64,000 nucleotides of DNA from Colwellia sp. Arc7-635. Lineage in GTDB: Bacteria > Pseudomonadota > Gammaproteobacteria > Enterobacterales > Alteromonadaceae. Location of the stretch: positions 4,526,001 through 4,590,000 of the forward strand of contig NZ_CP034660.1 of assembly GCF_003971255.1 (NCBI RefSeq), written 5' to 3'. This document shows positions 50,800 through 60,734 of the stretch, in pieces; position 1 is the stretch's first letter; the number at the start of each line of letters is the position of its first letter. The translations under genes and the position numbers were made by a program. The notes below the pieces were generated by a model. The model was not told where the DNA came from. It searched no databases and worked only from the letters and a program-made list of their open reading frames with translations.

Positions 50800-51567
50800 A
50801 TGTCGGTTATAAAAACAATAACTTTATCCACAATATCTTTATCGCTTTATTTATGTTGCGTAGTGCTTAGTCATGCCCAAGAAAAACCTCTACTATTTCT
50901 GACGGAGGAATTACCGCCTTATCATTTTATTGACAGCCAAGGTGAAGTCGCTGGCGCTTTCGTTGAGATAATACAAGCCACGCTTGTGCAGGCCAATCTA
51001 TCTGGAAAAATTGAAATTCAGCCTCTGGCACGAACTTTTAAAGCAACTAAAAACCAAAGTAATACTTTTATGCTGTCGCTATTAAAAACACCTAATCGCG
51101 TAGACGATTTTCAATGGGTAGGGCAAATATATGAAAGCTATGCTGTGCTTGTTGGACTAGAGAGCAGGCCAGAGATAGAGTTAGCAACACTAGAAAGTGC
51201 TAAACCCTACATGATAGGGACTGTACGAGGCTATCACTCAGAGTACTTTCTACGTGAAAATGGCTATGTAGAGAATGAAAACTTGTCGTTAAGCGTCACG
51301 AGTAAACACTTATGGGCTATGCTTTTTAATAAACGCATAGATTTGGTATTAACCAATTACATGGCCTTAGACCGAGATATCAAAAAAGCGGGCTTTGACG
51401 CCGCTAATATCAAGCCTTATCTATCATTACCTAATTTCCCTAATAAACTACATATAGCAACGGGGTTAACAACCCCTGCAGTCACAGTAGAAAAATTATC
51501 TGTCGCCTTGTCTGAAATTAAAAAATCGGGTCTTTATCAGAATATCTTAACTAAATATAATTTATAA
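50800..51567 (+). CDS. Periplasmic solute-binding protein (SBP_bac_3 type)
   Basis: 255-residue exported protein with a signal peptide (about 1-27, cleaved after SHA) and the type-3 binding-protein fold: LFLTEELPPYHFIDSQGEVAGAFVEIIQ (in pieces), LARTFKATK, and a second lobe with KRIDLVLTNYMALDR. Such proteins bind amino acids or related polar solutes. No permease or ATPase gene is near, so it may work as an orphan sensor or with a distant transporter. It converges with a membrane diguanylate cyclase gene. Confidence 0.85.
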   Translation: MSVIKTITLSTISLSLYLCCVVLSHAQEKPLLFLTEELPPYHFIDSQGEVAGAFVEIIQATLVQANLSGKIEIQPLARTFKATKNQSNTFMLSLLKTPNRVDDFQWVGQIYESYAVLVGLESRPEIELATLESAKPYMIGTVRGYHSEYFLRENGYVENENLSLSVTSKHLWAMLFNKRIDLVLTNYMALDRDIKKAGFDAANIKPYLSLPNFPNKLHIATGLTTPAVTVEKLSVALSEIKKSGLYQNILTKYNL

Positions 51568-51626
51568 AAGATCAGTATTATAAAAGTATATATTGTTGAT
51601 ATATCAGACTTTTGCTAGAGCATCTT

Positions 51627-52598
51627 CTATTGAACCATGGCTGACATAACCTTATTTCGCCCGGCATCTTTTGCCTTGTAGAGTGCAGCGTCGGCACGGG
51701 CGATCCATGCCTCAGCGGTTTCACCGACACGATATTGCGCCACACCAATTGATATAGTGATTTTAAGATCATTAACATATTTATGCTGCGCCACTAATAA
51801 CCTTAGTTTTTCTGCAACAATCAACGCTGCGGCCAAATCGACTTTCAGCGGTACAATAACGAACTCTTCGCCACCATAACGAAATAAGGCATCTAATGCT
51901 CTAGTATTACTTCTTAGCACTTGAGTTACCTCCACAAGTACCTGATCACCTACCGCATGGCCATGCTGATCATTAACGCGCTTAAATAGGTCCAAATCAA
52001 GTAAAAGTAAGGAAACATCCGAGGCTTGTCGTTGCTGATCAGCAAGAATCTCTGAAAGCTTAATATTCAACGCTCGACGATTGCCACTCAACGTTAGCGG
52101 ATCAATTGTTGCTAATAGGGCAAGTTTTTCATTAGTTTTACGGTAATTACTGAATATCGTATAGGAAAAAATAGTGGTTAGTAATAAAGACATTACAATG
52201 GTAAAAAAATTGATATGACTTAGCGTTGATGAAATATGTAGAGCGATTAATGTAATGGCAATCAAGCAAATAACACCTGCGATACGTTCAGGTAAGGTGT
52301 AATAGAAAGCGATAATGGCAGGATATAGCCAATACAAATGTGATTGACCTCTTATCGACACAGCCAAAACAATAGCAATCACTAAAAAGATGGCTAAGAT
52401 CATTTTTGCAGTGGCTATTTTTCTCGTTTTATAGACAAAGACAAAAAATATGCCTAAGGCTAGAATGATTAAAGCATCGACGAAGGCAACAATCACATCT
52501 CCATCAATATAACGATAGTAGACAAAAGGAGAAATGATGATAGCTGATATAGCGCTTAATATTAGCAACATTATTTCTGATTGCGTCCGTTTCACCAT
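51627..52598 (-). CDS. Membrane-bound diguanylate cyclase (GGDEF)
   Basis: 323-residue inner-membrane cyclase with six hydrophobic segments (about residues 8-30, 34-55, 63-79, 86-100, 107-127, 133-153) followed by a GGDEF domain (about 165-320). The active motif is RYGGEEFVIVP, and RALD sits 5 residues before it, giving a complete RxxD inhibitory site. DLDLFKRVNDQHGHAVGD carries metal and substrate residues. The membrane sensor part belongs to no family that I recognise. It makes cyclic-di-GMP. Confidence 0.92.
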   Translation of the reverse strand: MVKRTQSEIMLLILSAISAIIISPFVYYRYIDGDVIVAFVDALIILALGIFFVFVYKTRKIATAKMILAIFLVIAIVLAVSIRGQSHLYWLYPAIIAFYYTLPERIAGVICLIAITLIALHISSTLSHINFFTIVMSLLLTTIFSYTIFSNYRKTNEKLALLATIDPLTLSGNRRALNIKLSEILADQQRQASDVSLLLLDLDLFKRVNDQHGHAVGDQVLVEVTQVLRSNTRALDALFRYGGEEFVIVPLKVDLAAALIVAEKLRLLVAQHKYVNDLKITISIGVAQYRVGETAEAWIARADAALYKAKDAGRNKVMSAMVQ

Positions 52599-52699
52599 TA
52601 TCTCTTCCCTTACTAAAAGTCATTTAAACCAATGTTTACTGTTTAAATATTAGTCGACAATAAAGAAAAGATTAACTTATCATTCACTGCAATAATCAA

Positions 52700-52741
52700 A
52701 TCATCTTAAAAACCACTACCGCTCGTAATTTTTAAGATGAT
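52700..52741 (-). terminator. Hairpin after rep
   Basis: ATCATCTTAAAAA pairs perfectly with TTTTTAAGATGAT (13 bp) around a 16-nt loop, about 80 bases after the rep stop. The T run lies inside the stem arm, as in many bidirectional terminators. Confidence 0.55.
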
Positions 52742-52818
52742 CAGGACAACTAGCGACGTAATGTTAGTGAAATCCACTCGGTATTACAGTTGATATTGAG
52801 GTCAAAAAAATAATAATA

Positions 52819-54837
52819 TTAATTTTTATTTTTTAACATCTCACGTAAATTAGCTACACCCATTTTTGCTGTTGCTTGCTTTTTTTCTATGCTTTGCTTG
52901 GTTTGGGTTAGCTCCCAACTTAAATCATCTTGTGGCAATTCATGTAAAAAACGACTGGCTTCAGTTCTTGATACTTCACCGTACTGACGTCGTTCACGAG
53001 CATAAGTGAAAATTAGCTCTTTCTGAGCACGTGTAATGCCTACATAAGCTAAGCGACGCTCTTCTTCCACATTACCTTCATCCATACTCGTTTGGTGCGG
53101 TAAAATACCTTCTTCCATACCGATAAGGAAAACATAAGGAAACTCGAGACCTTTCGATGCATGTAAAGTCATTAGCTGTACTTGGTCAGTTTCTTCTTCA
53201 TCTTCGTTACGCTCCATCATGTCACGTAGCGTCAATCGAGTAACCACTTGTGCTAAGGTCATCGGTTCTTCGTCGTCATCACCCTCTAGCATTTGCGTGA
53301 CCCAACTAAATAATTGCGTGACGTTTTTCATGCGCATTTCAGCGGCTTTTGCACTCGGAGAGGTATCGTATAACCAATCTTCGTAGTTAATTTCACGCAC
53401 CATAGCGCGTAACACAGCTGAGGTATCACCACGCTCGGCATGATCTGCTGTTTCAACTAACCAGCGGGTAAATCGTTGTACACTGACCAAACCACGTCCG
53501 GTAAGATGCTGTTCTAAACCTAATTCAAAACTTGCCGCGAACATGCTAATTTGGCGCATGTTGGCATAACTGCCCAATTTTTCTAGTGTGGTTGGGCCGA
53601 TTTCTCTACGTGGTACATTCACGATACGAAGAAAGCCATTATCATCGTCAGGATTAACTAATACCCGTAAAAACGCCATCATATCTTTAATTTCTGAACG
53701 CGAAAAAAACGAAGTGCCACCATTAATTTTATAAGGAATTCTGTTGGTCATTAGAGCTTTTTCAAGTAATCTCGACTGGTGATTACCTCGGTACAAAATG
53801 GCATAATCTTTAAATTTACTTTTATTTAAAAAGCGATGACCAATCAGTTCTCCCACCACGCGTTCAACTTCATGCTCTTCATTTTTAGTTTGTAAAACAC
53901 GCAGCTCCACACCGTAATTAAGCTCACTAAACAAGGCTTTATCATAAACGTGGGGGTTGTTCGCGATTAGGATATTGGCACACTTTAAAATGCGGCCACT
54001 AGAGCGATAGTTTTGCTCAAGCTTAATCAACTTAAGGTTTGGGTAGTCTTGTCCTAATAACACTAAGTTTTGAGGCTTAGCGCCACGCCAGGAATAGATC
54101 GACTGATCATCGTCACCTACCACTGTAAGTAAACCTTGTTCGCCAGTGATCTGCTTAACGAGTTCGTATTGGCTAGCATTGGTATCTTGATACTCATCGA
54201 CTAACATATATTGAATTTTTTTCTGCCATCGCGCACGTACTTCGGGGAAATTACGCATCAGCAATGTCGGAATTAAAATTAAATCATCAAAATCTAAGGC
54301 GTTATACGCTTTCATATGCTTTTGATACATGCCATAAAACTCAGCATACTGTTGAGCATCGGCATCACTAGCATGTTTCATCGCGTCATCAGGCAATAAT
54401 AATTCATTTTTCCAACTAGAAATCATCATTTGTAGTTTACTTAATAAATCTTTATCCCCTTCCAACTCATCCTGTGTAAGCTCTTTCAATAACGCTAAGC
54501 TGTCTTGGTCATCAAACAAAGTAAAGCCTGGTTTATAACCTAACGTTTTTAGTTCTTTACGAATGATGTCCAAACCTAAAGAGTGAAACGTACAAACTGT
54601 TAAGCCCCGTGTCAGAGACTTATCCATCATTTTAACGACACGTTCTTTCATTTCACGAGCGGCTTTGTTGGTAAAAGTAACCGCCGCAATATTTTTGGCT
54701 TTATAGCCACAGTTTTGAATTAAATACGCTATTTTCTGACAAATAACCCCAGTTTTACCACTGCCAGCTCCTGCTAAGACCAAGCAAGGGCCATCAACAT
54801 ATTTTTTTGCTTCATTTTGACCTGGGTTTAATTTCAT
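52819..54837 (-). CDS. rep: ATP-dependent DNA helicase Rep
   Basis: 672-residue superfamily 1A 3'-5' helicase that assists replication forks past protein barriers. It starts [14 protein letters not shown] at ATG 54837, matching the family N-terminus; a 21-residue longer frame to 54900 is not family-like. Motifs: Walker [23 protein letters not shown] (motif Ia), VDEYQDTN (motif II), [13 protein letters not shown] (motif III), LEQNYRSS (motif IV) and VYITRAQ-type [15 protein letters not shown] (motif VI). The C-terminal tail ends in LREMLKNKN. Confidence 0.96.
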   Translation of the reverse strand: MKLNPGQNEAKKYVDGPCLVLAGAGSGKTGVICQKIAYLIQNCGYKAKNIAAVTFTNKAAREMKERVVKMMDKSLTRGLTVCTFHSLGLDIIRKELKTLGYKPGFTLFDDQDSLALLKELTQDELEGDKDLLSKLQMMISSWKNELLLPDDAMKHASDADAQQYAEFYGMYQKHMKAYNALDFDDLILIPTLLMRNFPEVRARWQKKIQYMLVDEYQDTNASQYELVKQITGEQGLLTVVGDDDQSIYSWRGAKPQNLVLLGQDYPNLKLIKLEQNYRSSGRILKCANILIANNPHVYDKALFSELNYGVELRVLQTKNEEHEVERVVGELIGHRFLNKSKFKDYAILYRGNHQSRLLEKALMTNRIPYKINGGTSFFSRSEIKDMMAFLRVLVNPDDDNGFLRIVNVPRREIGPTTLEKLGSYANMRQISMFAASFELGLEQHLTGRGLVSVQRFTRWLVETADHAERGDTSAVLRAMVREINYEDWLYDTSPSAKAAEMRMKNVTQLFSWVTQMLEGDDDEEPMTLAQVVTRLTLRDMMERNEDEEETDQVQLMTLHASKGLEFPYVFLIGMEEGILPHQTSMDEGNVEEERRLAYVGITRAQKELIFTYARERRQYGEVSRTEASRFLHELPQDDLSWELTQTKQSIEKKQATAKMGVANLREMLKNKN

Positions 54838-55021
54838 CGCTGCGTTTAACTCAATTGATGGATATGAAAATCGGCCGTCGATTTTACCTGCTTTTATCAC
54901 AAGACTACATCAACTTTCAGCATCTAGGGCAATTTCTTCTCAGCTTTAACGAAGATATCATTATCAATAGCGCTTGGATTGGTTACAATAACGCCATCGC
55001 TTATCAATTAAGAGCATTGAA

Positions 55022-55273
55022 ATGATTAACGCTAAAAAAATAGAAGAAATAGCTAAACAAGTCACTGATTCAATCCCCGCTGGATTAAAAGACTTCGCTA
55101 ATGAAATGGAAGATAAAACTAAGGTTGTTTTACAGCGCAAGCTGTCACAATTAGACGTGGTTACCCGTGAAGAGTTTGATGTACAAACACAAGTATTAAT
55201 CAAAACACGAGCTAAGTTGAGCGATCTTGAAGCGAAAGTTGCAGCATTAGAAGCTAAATTGCTAACGCCTTAA
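55022..55273 (+). CDS. ubiK: Ubiquinone biosynthesis accessory factor UbiK (YqiC, BMFP family)
   Basis: 83-residue protein. The N-terminal amphipathic region (KIEEIAKQVTDSIPAGLKDF) binds membrane, and the C-terminal coiled coil (about 45-80, LVKTRAKLSDLEAKVAALEAKL-like) mediates trimer formation. UbiK partners UbiJ in the soluble ubiquinone complex; UbiJ is encoded about 7 kb upstream in this window. It is divergent from rep. A small frame upstream ends in an ATGA overlap with its start (see findings). Confidence 0.93.
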   Translation: MINAKKIEEIAKQVTDSIPAGLKDFANEMEDKTKVVLQRKLSQLDVVTREEFDVQTQVLIKTRAKLSDLEAKVAALEAKLLTP

Positions 55274-55280
55274 AAGCATT

Positions 55281-55343
55281 TCAGGCCTTAAGATATCTCT
55301 GTTCAACTTATAACAAGCAGTTTCAGAGATGATAAAGGCCTGA
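55281..55343. terminator. Long hairpin between convergent ubiK and DUF418 gene
   Basis: TCAGGCCTT pairs with AAGGCCTGA, and ATCTCTG with CAGAGAT inside, separated by small bulges and closed by a 22-nt loop. It sits between converging genes and may serve both transcripts. Confidence 0.55.
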
Positions 55344-55356
55344 CATTAAGATGTCT

Positions 55357-56889
55357 TTATAATTTTCGCATCGTTTGTATTTTCTTATAAGACAAACAAC
55401 GCCACAACCACTCTAAGGGTCCAAAGGCATAATGATTTAGCCACCAGCGCGAAAACTGCAGTTGGAAGATAATAATCGCCAAAACGATTAGCATTTGTGG
55501 TGCCCTTGATATTCCACCAAAATAGCCGCCCGCATAACCATAGAAAATAGAACTTAAGATAACAGAGTGCATTATGTAATTGGTTAATGCCATTCTGCCC
55601 ATCGGAGCAAACATCGCAAAGCGTTTACGCCATTTTTCATCGCTGAGTAAGTACATGATTAAGCCAAAATAACCTGCACTCATCACTAACTGACCTACGT
55701 AATACAACCCTTCTCCGACGACTTGCAATATAACGACTTGATTCGACACGGGATGCTGAGCCACCAATAATCCACTGGTTTCTATCACCAAGCCCAAACC
55801 AATACCAAGCCATGCTGTAATATTAAAAGCACGACTATGCTGTTGATAATTTTGCATAATGCCGCTGGAGACTAACCAGTAACCTAAAATAAATATCGGC
55901 ACGAGCACGGTAAGTGAAAAAGGTATAATGAACATCAACATAAATAAGGCAAAATCAAAGCGAAACTCAGTCGCTTGCCAGTAACTGCCTTGTGTAAAAG
56001 CTGTATTTTCCGCGATTTCATCAGCACGAATATCCTGCTGTTGCTCGATGATAGCTTGCGCCTGCATTTCTATAATTGCGGCTGAGTACTGTGCAATGGA
56101 TGCTTCAATATCTTCCTCGGCAAGATCATCGGTTGCAATGCCCATTAAATTATTCGCTACTTTATTCTCTGGCCCTCCGTTCGCAGCTTCAGCAAGTTTA
56201 TCTGTTATTGATTCAGCGTTATTTTTGTTCGCCAAATTAATGGTATCGACCCGCTCAGTGACTTTTATTTCCTCATGCCATTGTTCTAGCAAGGCATCAT
56301 TATCATGGCTTACCCCAAAGCCAATCGCACTGACGATGCTGATCATTATCGGTACTGACAACCACACGATAGCTAACTTAAAAAACGACTTAGGATTATC
56401 ATATTGAGCGAAACTGGGCTTTTTAAGTAACGTTACCCAGGCCAATAATAGTAAACCTGCAACACCATAACTTTGTAAAATATCTCCGCCCCATAAGAAA
56501 ATCATATGCAACAGACCGAAAACAATTAAGGCAATCATACGACGTGAAAACCAAGCGCCAAAAGGCCGTTCAGCCTCCTTAGCTCGGATCAGCATAACGG
56601 CAAAACCCATACCAAATAATAGTGAAAATAGCGTATAAAACTTACCTTCAACAAAACAACGTATCAGCCAACCTACGGCATGATCTAAGCCACTTAAACT
56701 TGTATCTTGGCTACCTAAACTAGAAATAGCGCGGTTAAACCACTCTATGTTCATCAGTAGAATACCAATTAATGCTAAGCCTCTAAGAATGTCCATAGCG
56801 ACAAGTCGTTGCTTAATCGTGATGGGGGTTAGATTTTTAATCTCAGGGTTAGGAGCTGAATTTTGTAAATCAGAGGACAAATCTGACAT
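55357..56889 (-). CDS. DUF418-family membrane protein (YeiB-like)
   Basis: 510-residue inner-membrane protein with about 9-10 hydrophobic segments. The N-terminal signature MDILRGLALIGILLMNIEWF (about 32-51) and the C-terminal DUF418 region (about 340-500, with MGRMALTNYIMHSVI and FSRWWLNHYAFGPLEWLWR) identify the family. A polar Ala/Glu/Asp-rich insertion (about 200-300) lies between membrane segments, longer than usual. The biochemical role of DUF418 is not established. It is separated from the ilv operon by a strong terminator. Confidence 0.9.
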   Translation of the reverse strand: MSDLSSDLQNSAPNPEIKNLTPITIKQRLVAMDILRGLALIGILLMNIEWFNRAISSLGSQDTSLSGLDHAVGWLIRCFVEGKFYTLFSLLFGMGFAVMLIRAKEAERPFGAWFSRRMIALIVFGLLHMIFLWGGDILQSYGVAGLLLLAWVTLLKKPSFAQYDNPKSFFKLAIVWLSVPIMISIVSAIGFGVSHDNDALLEQWHEEIKVTERVDTINLANKNNAESITDKLAEAANGGPENKVANNLMGIATDDLAEEDIEASIAQYSAAIIEMQAQAIIEQQQDIRADEIAENTAFTQGSYWQATEFRFDFALFMLMFIIPFSLTVLVPIFILGYWLVSSGIMQNYQQHSRAFNITAWLGIGLGLVIETSGLLVAQHPVSNQVVILQVVGEGLYYVGQLVMSAGYFGLIMYLLSDEKWRKRFAMFAPMGRMALTNYIMHSVILSSIFYGYAGGYFGGISRAPQMLIVLAIIIFQLQFSRWWLNHYAFGPLEWLWRCLSYKKIQTMRKL

Positions 56890-56971
56890 AAAACATCCTT
56901 TTATTATAATTTTCTATTTAACGTTCTACTTAGCGTTTCTGCTTCGCGACATAAAGATAAAGCATTTCATA

Positions 56972-56998
56972 AAAAAAGCAGCTTAAAGCTGCTTTTTT
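56972..56998 (-). terminator. Terminator of the ilv operon
   Basis: AAAAAAGCAGC pairs perfectly with GCTGCTTTTTT around TTAAA, lying 18 bases after the ilvA stop in the minus direction, with A/T tracts on both sides. Confidence 0.92.
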
Positions 56999-57016
56999 AT
57001 AACAAAATATTAACAT

Positions 57017-58594
57017 TTAGGTCAGGAAGGTTTGATAAGCCTTATTAGCCGTTTCTTCTTGCCACTCATAGCCTAAAGCTTCGAGATGGCTGAAAAAATC
57101 CTTTTCCTGCGCTGGTTTGACTTCAAAGCCAGCTAACACTTGGCCAAACGCAGCACCATGGTTTCGATAATGAAATAAAGTAATATTCCAATGTTCACCA
57201 AGGGTATCTAAAAACTTTTCCAATGCGCCTGGGTATTCTGGAAATTGAAAGCGAAAAATACGTTCCTGTGCTGATAATTCGTTTTTACCGCCGATCATGT
57301 ATCTAACGTGCAGCTTTGCCAATTCATTTTCGGTAAAATCAGTTAACTCATAATTCTGCTGTTGCAAACTTTCGGTTAACTGCTCTCGATCATTAGCTTC
57401 ACCACCGAGTCGAACGCCAACAAAAATGTTAGCTTTCGCTGATGATGACATCTCATTTTTATCAGCATAGCGGTAATTAAATTCGGTGATCACTCGACCC
57501 GAAAGAGCATGACAAAACTTTCTAAAGCTGCCTTTTTCTTCTGGAATTTTAACCGCGTAAACCGCTTCTTTTTGTTCGCCTAACTCACAACGCTCAGAAA
57601 TATAACGTAAGGTATGAAAGTTCATATTCGCGCCAGAAAGAATAGCAACCAATGACTCATCACCTTGACTAGTCTGACAATACTTTTGTAGCCCTGCTAG
57701 TGATAGTGCCCCGGCAGGTTCAGAAATCACCCGAGTTTGCTCAAAAATATCTTTTATCGACGCACAAATTTCATCAGTAGATACGGTGATAACTTCATCA
57801 CAATAGTGTTTGATCAAATCAAACGTGTGTTCACCAATACGCTTAACCGCCACGCCGTCAGCAAATAATCCCACTTGTGCTAAATCAACTGGTTTTCCTG
57901 CGCTTAATGCTGCTTTTAAACAAGCAGAATCTTCAGCTTCAACGCCGATAACCTTAATATTTGGCTGTAGTTGCTTTAAATACACCGCTATACCGGCCAA
58001 TAGACCACCGCCACCAACAGGCACAAAAACCACATCAATATTAGGGCGCTGCTGTAATAGTTCTTTAGCTACGGTGCCTTGACCCGCAATAACATCAGGG
58101 TCATCAAAAGGATGAATCAAGGTTTTATGTTCAGCGTTAGCGTATTCCACAGAAGCTTGCTGCGCTTCATTAAAGCTTTTACCCACTAAGCGCACTTCTG
58201 CACCATAACGTCTGACGTTATCTACTTTTATATCGGGCGTGGTGATTGGCATAACTATCGTGGCTTTGATACCTAGCTTATGTGCTGCCAATGCCAACCC
58301 TTGCGCATGATTACCCGCTGAGGCGGCCATGACGCCATGTAAACATTGCTGCTCTGACAAGTTAATTAATTTATTGTAAGCGCCGCGCAATTTAAAAGAA
58401 TGCACGGGTTGCTGGTCTTCGCGTTTAAGGAATATTTGATTACCTAAACGAGCAGATAATTTAGTTAAAGGCGTTAAGTCTGATTCAATGGCAACATCAT
58501 AAACCGGTGCTAATAGTATTCTTCGCAAGTAATCAAGTGCTTGTTCTTGCGTTGCTTTAGCAAGCACTAAGGCTTGCTGTTCAGCTTCAGTCAT
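57017..58594 (-). CDS. ilvA: Threonine ammonia-lyase, biosynthetic (IlvA)
   Basis: 525-residue PLP enzyme converting threonine to 2-oxobutanoate, first committed step of isoleucine synthesis. The PLP-Lys lies in VHSFKLRGAYNK, and the phosphate loop is GGGGLLAG. Two ACT-like regulatory domains occupy about 335-520 (SFRKFCHALSG and ERIFRFQFPEYPGALEKFL), as in the isoleucine-inhibited enzyme. Start is at ATG 58594 behind CGGAGAAATATA. The distance from the corrected ilvD stop is 12 bases, so it is the last gene of the operon. Confidence 0.96.
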   Translation of the reverse strand: MTEAEQQALVLAKATQEQALDYLRRILLAPVYDVAIESDLTPLTKLSARLGNQIFLKREDQQPVHSFKLRGAYNKLINLSEQQCLHGVMAASAGNHAQGLALAAHKLGIKATIVMPITTPDIKVDNVRRYGAEVRLVGKSFNEAQQASVEYANAEHKTLIHPFDDPDVIAGQGTVAKELLQQRPNIDVVFVPVGGGGLLAGIAVYLKQLQPNIKVIGVEAEDSACLKAALSAGKPVDLAQVGLFADGVAVKRIGEHTFDLIKHYCDEVITVSTDEICASIKDIFEQTRVISEPAGALSLAGLQKYCQTSQGDESLVAILSGANMNFHTLRYISERCELGEQKEAVYAVKIPEEKGSFRKFCHALSGRVITEFNYRYADKNEMSSSAKANIFVGVRLGGEANDREQLTESLQQQNYELTDFTENELAKLHVRYMIGGKNELSAQERIFRFQFPEYPGALEKFLDTLGEHWNITLFHYRNHGAAFGQVLAGFEVKPAQEKDFFSHLEALGYEWQEETANKAYQTFLT

Positions 58595-58606
58595 TATATT
58601 TCTCCG

Positions 58607-60462
58607 TTACTCGATGCCATCAAGTAAGTCACGGTTACGCACAGCACCTTTGTCAGCGCTCGTTGCTAACATTGCATAGTTTTTAAGTGCATAGCTGATA
58701 GGTCGTACACGATCAAGGGCTTCCAAGCTTGTTTGCCTTTCGCATCCATTGCTACGCGGCGCGCTGCAAGTTCTTCTGCCGATACTTGTAGGGTTATTTC
58801 ACGCGTAGGAATATCAATATGAATGATATCGCCTTGTTCTACGAGTGCAATAGTACCGCCATCAGCCGCTTCGGGAGAGACATGACCAATAGATAAACCT
58901 GAAGTACCACCAGAGAAACGACCATCAGTGAGCAAAGCACATGCTTTACCTAAGCCCATAGATTTTAAGTAAGTGGTTGGGTAAAGCATTTCTTGCATAC
59001 CTGGTCCACCTTTAGGCCCTTCATAACGAATAACCACGACTTCGCCTGCCACAACTTTTTTATCTAAAATACCCGCGACCGCAGCGTCTTGGCTTTCAAA
59101 AATATGCGCAGGGCCAGTAAAGACTAAATTATCATCAGAAACGCCCGCCGTTTTAACCACACAACCGTCTACAGCAATATTACCTGAAAGTACTGCTAAA
59201 CCACCTTCGGTTGAGAAAGCATGCTCAAGACTACGAATACAGCCATTAGCTCTGTCATCGTCCAAGGTGTCCCAACGACAATCTTGGCTAAACGCTTTAG
59301 TAGTGCGAATTCCAGCAGGGCCTGCACGGTAGAACTTTTTCACATCTTCATCATCAGTAACTTTAATATCGTACTTGGCAATAACATCAGCGAGTGTAGT
59401 ACCAAAAATATTGGGTACATCGGTATGTAATAAACCGGCACGTGATAATTCACCTAGAATAGCGATGACACCACCAGCGCGATGTACATCTTCCATATGG
59501 TACTTAGGCGTTGATGGCGCAACTTTACAGAGCTGCGGTACAATACGCGATAGTTTATCCATGTCTTCCATGGTGTAATCTATTTCAGCTTCTTGTGCGG
59601 TAGCCAATAAATGCAAAATAGTATTCGTTGAGCCACCCATGGCAATATCCAAACACATCGCATTGTGTAAAGCTTCTTTGCTTGCAATATTACGAGGAAG
59701 TGCCGATTCGTCATTATCTTGATAATAACGTTTAGTCAGCGCGACTATTTGTTTACCTGCATCTAAAAACAACTGCTCTCTATCAGCATGAGTGGCCAAC
59801 ATAGAGCCATTACCCGGCAGAGCTAAGCCCAATGCTTCGGCTAAACAGTTCATCGAGTTTGCGGTAAACATTCCCGAACATGAACCACACGTTGGACAAG
59901 CAGAACGTTCAACTTGATCCGATTGTGCATCAGACACTTTAGGATCAGCGCCTTGGATCATGGCATCCACTAAATCAAGTTTGATAATTTGATCAGAAAG
60001 CTTAGTTTTACCGGCCTCCATTGGGCCACCAGAAACAAAAATAACCGGAATATTTAAGCGCATTGCCGCCATTAACATACCAGGGGTAATTTTATCGCAG
60101 TTAGAAATACAGACCATGGCATCAGCACAATGGGCGTTAACCATATATTCAACAGAGTCCGCGATTAAGTCACGAGAAGGCAAACTGTAAAGCATGCCAC
60201 TGTGACCCATGGCAATACCATCATCTACTGCGATAGTATTAAACTCTTTTGCGACACCACCGGCTTCTTCAATGGCGCCAGCAACTAGTTGACCCATATC
60301 TTTTAAATGCACATGACCCGGTACAAACTGAGTAAATGAGTTAACTACAGCAATAATGGGTTTACCAAAATCGCCATCTGTCATACCTGTTGCACGCCAG
60401 AGCGCACGAGCGCCCGCCATATTTCGGCCTTGAGTAGAAGTTGCTGAGCGTAATTTTGGCAT
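58607..60462 (-). CDS. ilvD: Dihydroxy-acid dehydratase IlvD with 3'-end frameshift
   Basis: Iron-sulphur enzyme for the third step of valine/isoleucine synthesis. The frame from ATG 60462 encodes typical Ilv[21 protein letters not shown], the Cys of [13 protein letters not shown] and [11 protein letters not shown], and GGPGMQEML. It runs into an early stop at 58666 after 598 residues, ending [14 protein letters not shown], which is unlike the family. One base missing near 58711-58720 restores [17 protein letters not shown] and a natural stop at 58607-58609 (618 residues, E. coli 616). Either a real mutation or a sequencing error; if real, the enzyme loses its conserved C-terminus. Confidence 0.9.
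58711..58720 (-). other. Apparent one-base deletion in ilvD
   Basis: In the coding direction the sequence reads AAG CCC TTG ATC; inserting one base after CCC (AAG CCC TT- GAT CGT) puts the rest in the frame of the family. The remaining 34 or so codons are intact and end in TAA at 58607. No long homopolymer is present here. Confidence 0.8.
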
Positions 60463-60734
60463 GACAAAGTTCCTAAGTACGTTGAAATCATTATTAATTG
60501 TGGGCTGAGTTATTTTGAAAAAATACTAACTGGCTATGCTTTTACAATGTATTTTTACTACATTATAAAAATGTTTTTTGAAAATATGTTTTAAAAATAA
60601 TGCGGTACTCACTACATTGTTTACCGCTAATCTAATTTACTGTTAATACAGCTAAATTTAGCGCCAGAAGCACGTCACTTATAACGATAAGTCGCACTTC
60701 CAACGATAATTTAGCGAAAAGGCATGATCAAGAC

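Noticed and set aside
54838-54900. 21-residue N-terminal extension of Rep
   Set aside because: Family members begin at MKLNPGQ; the extension reaches into the divergent upstream region.
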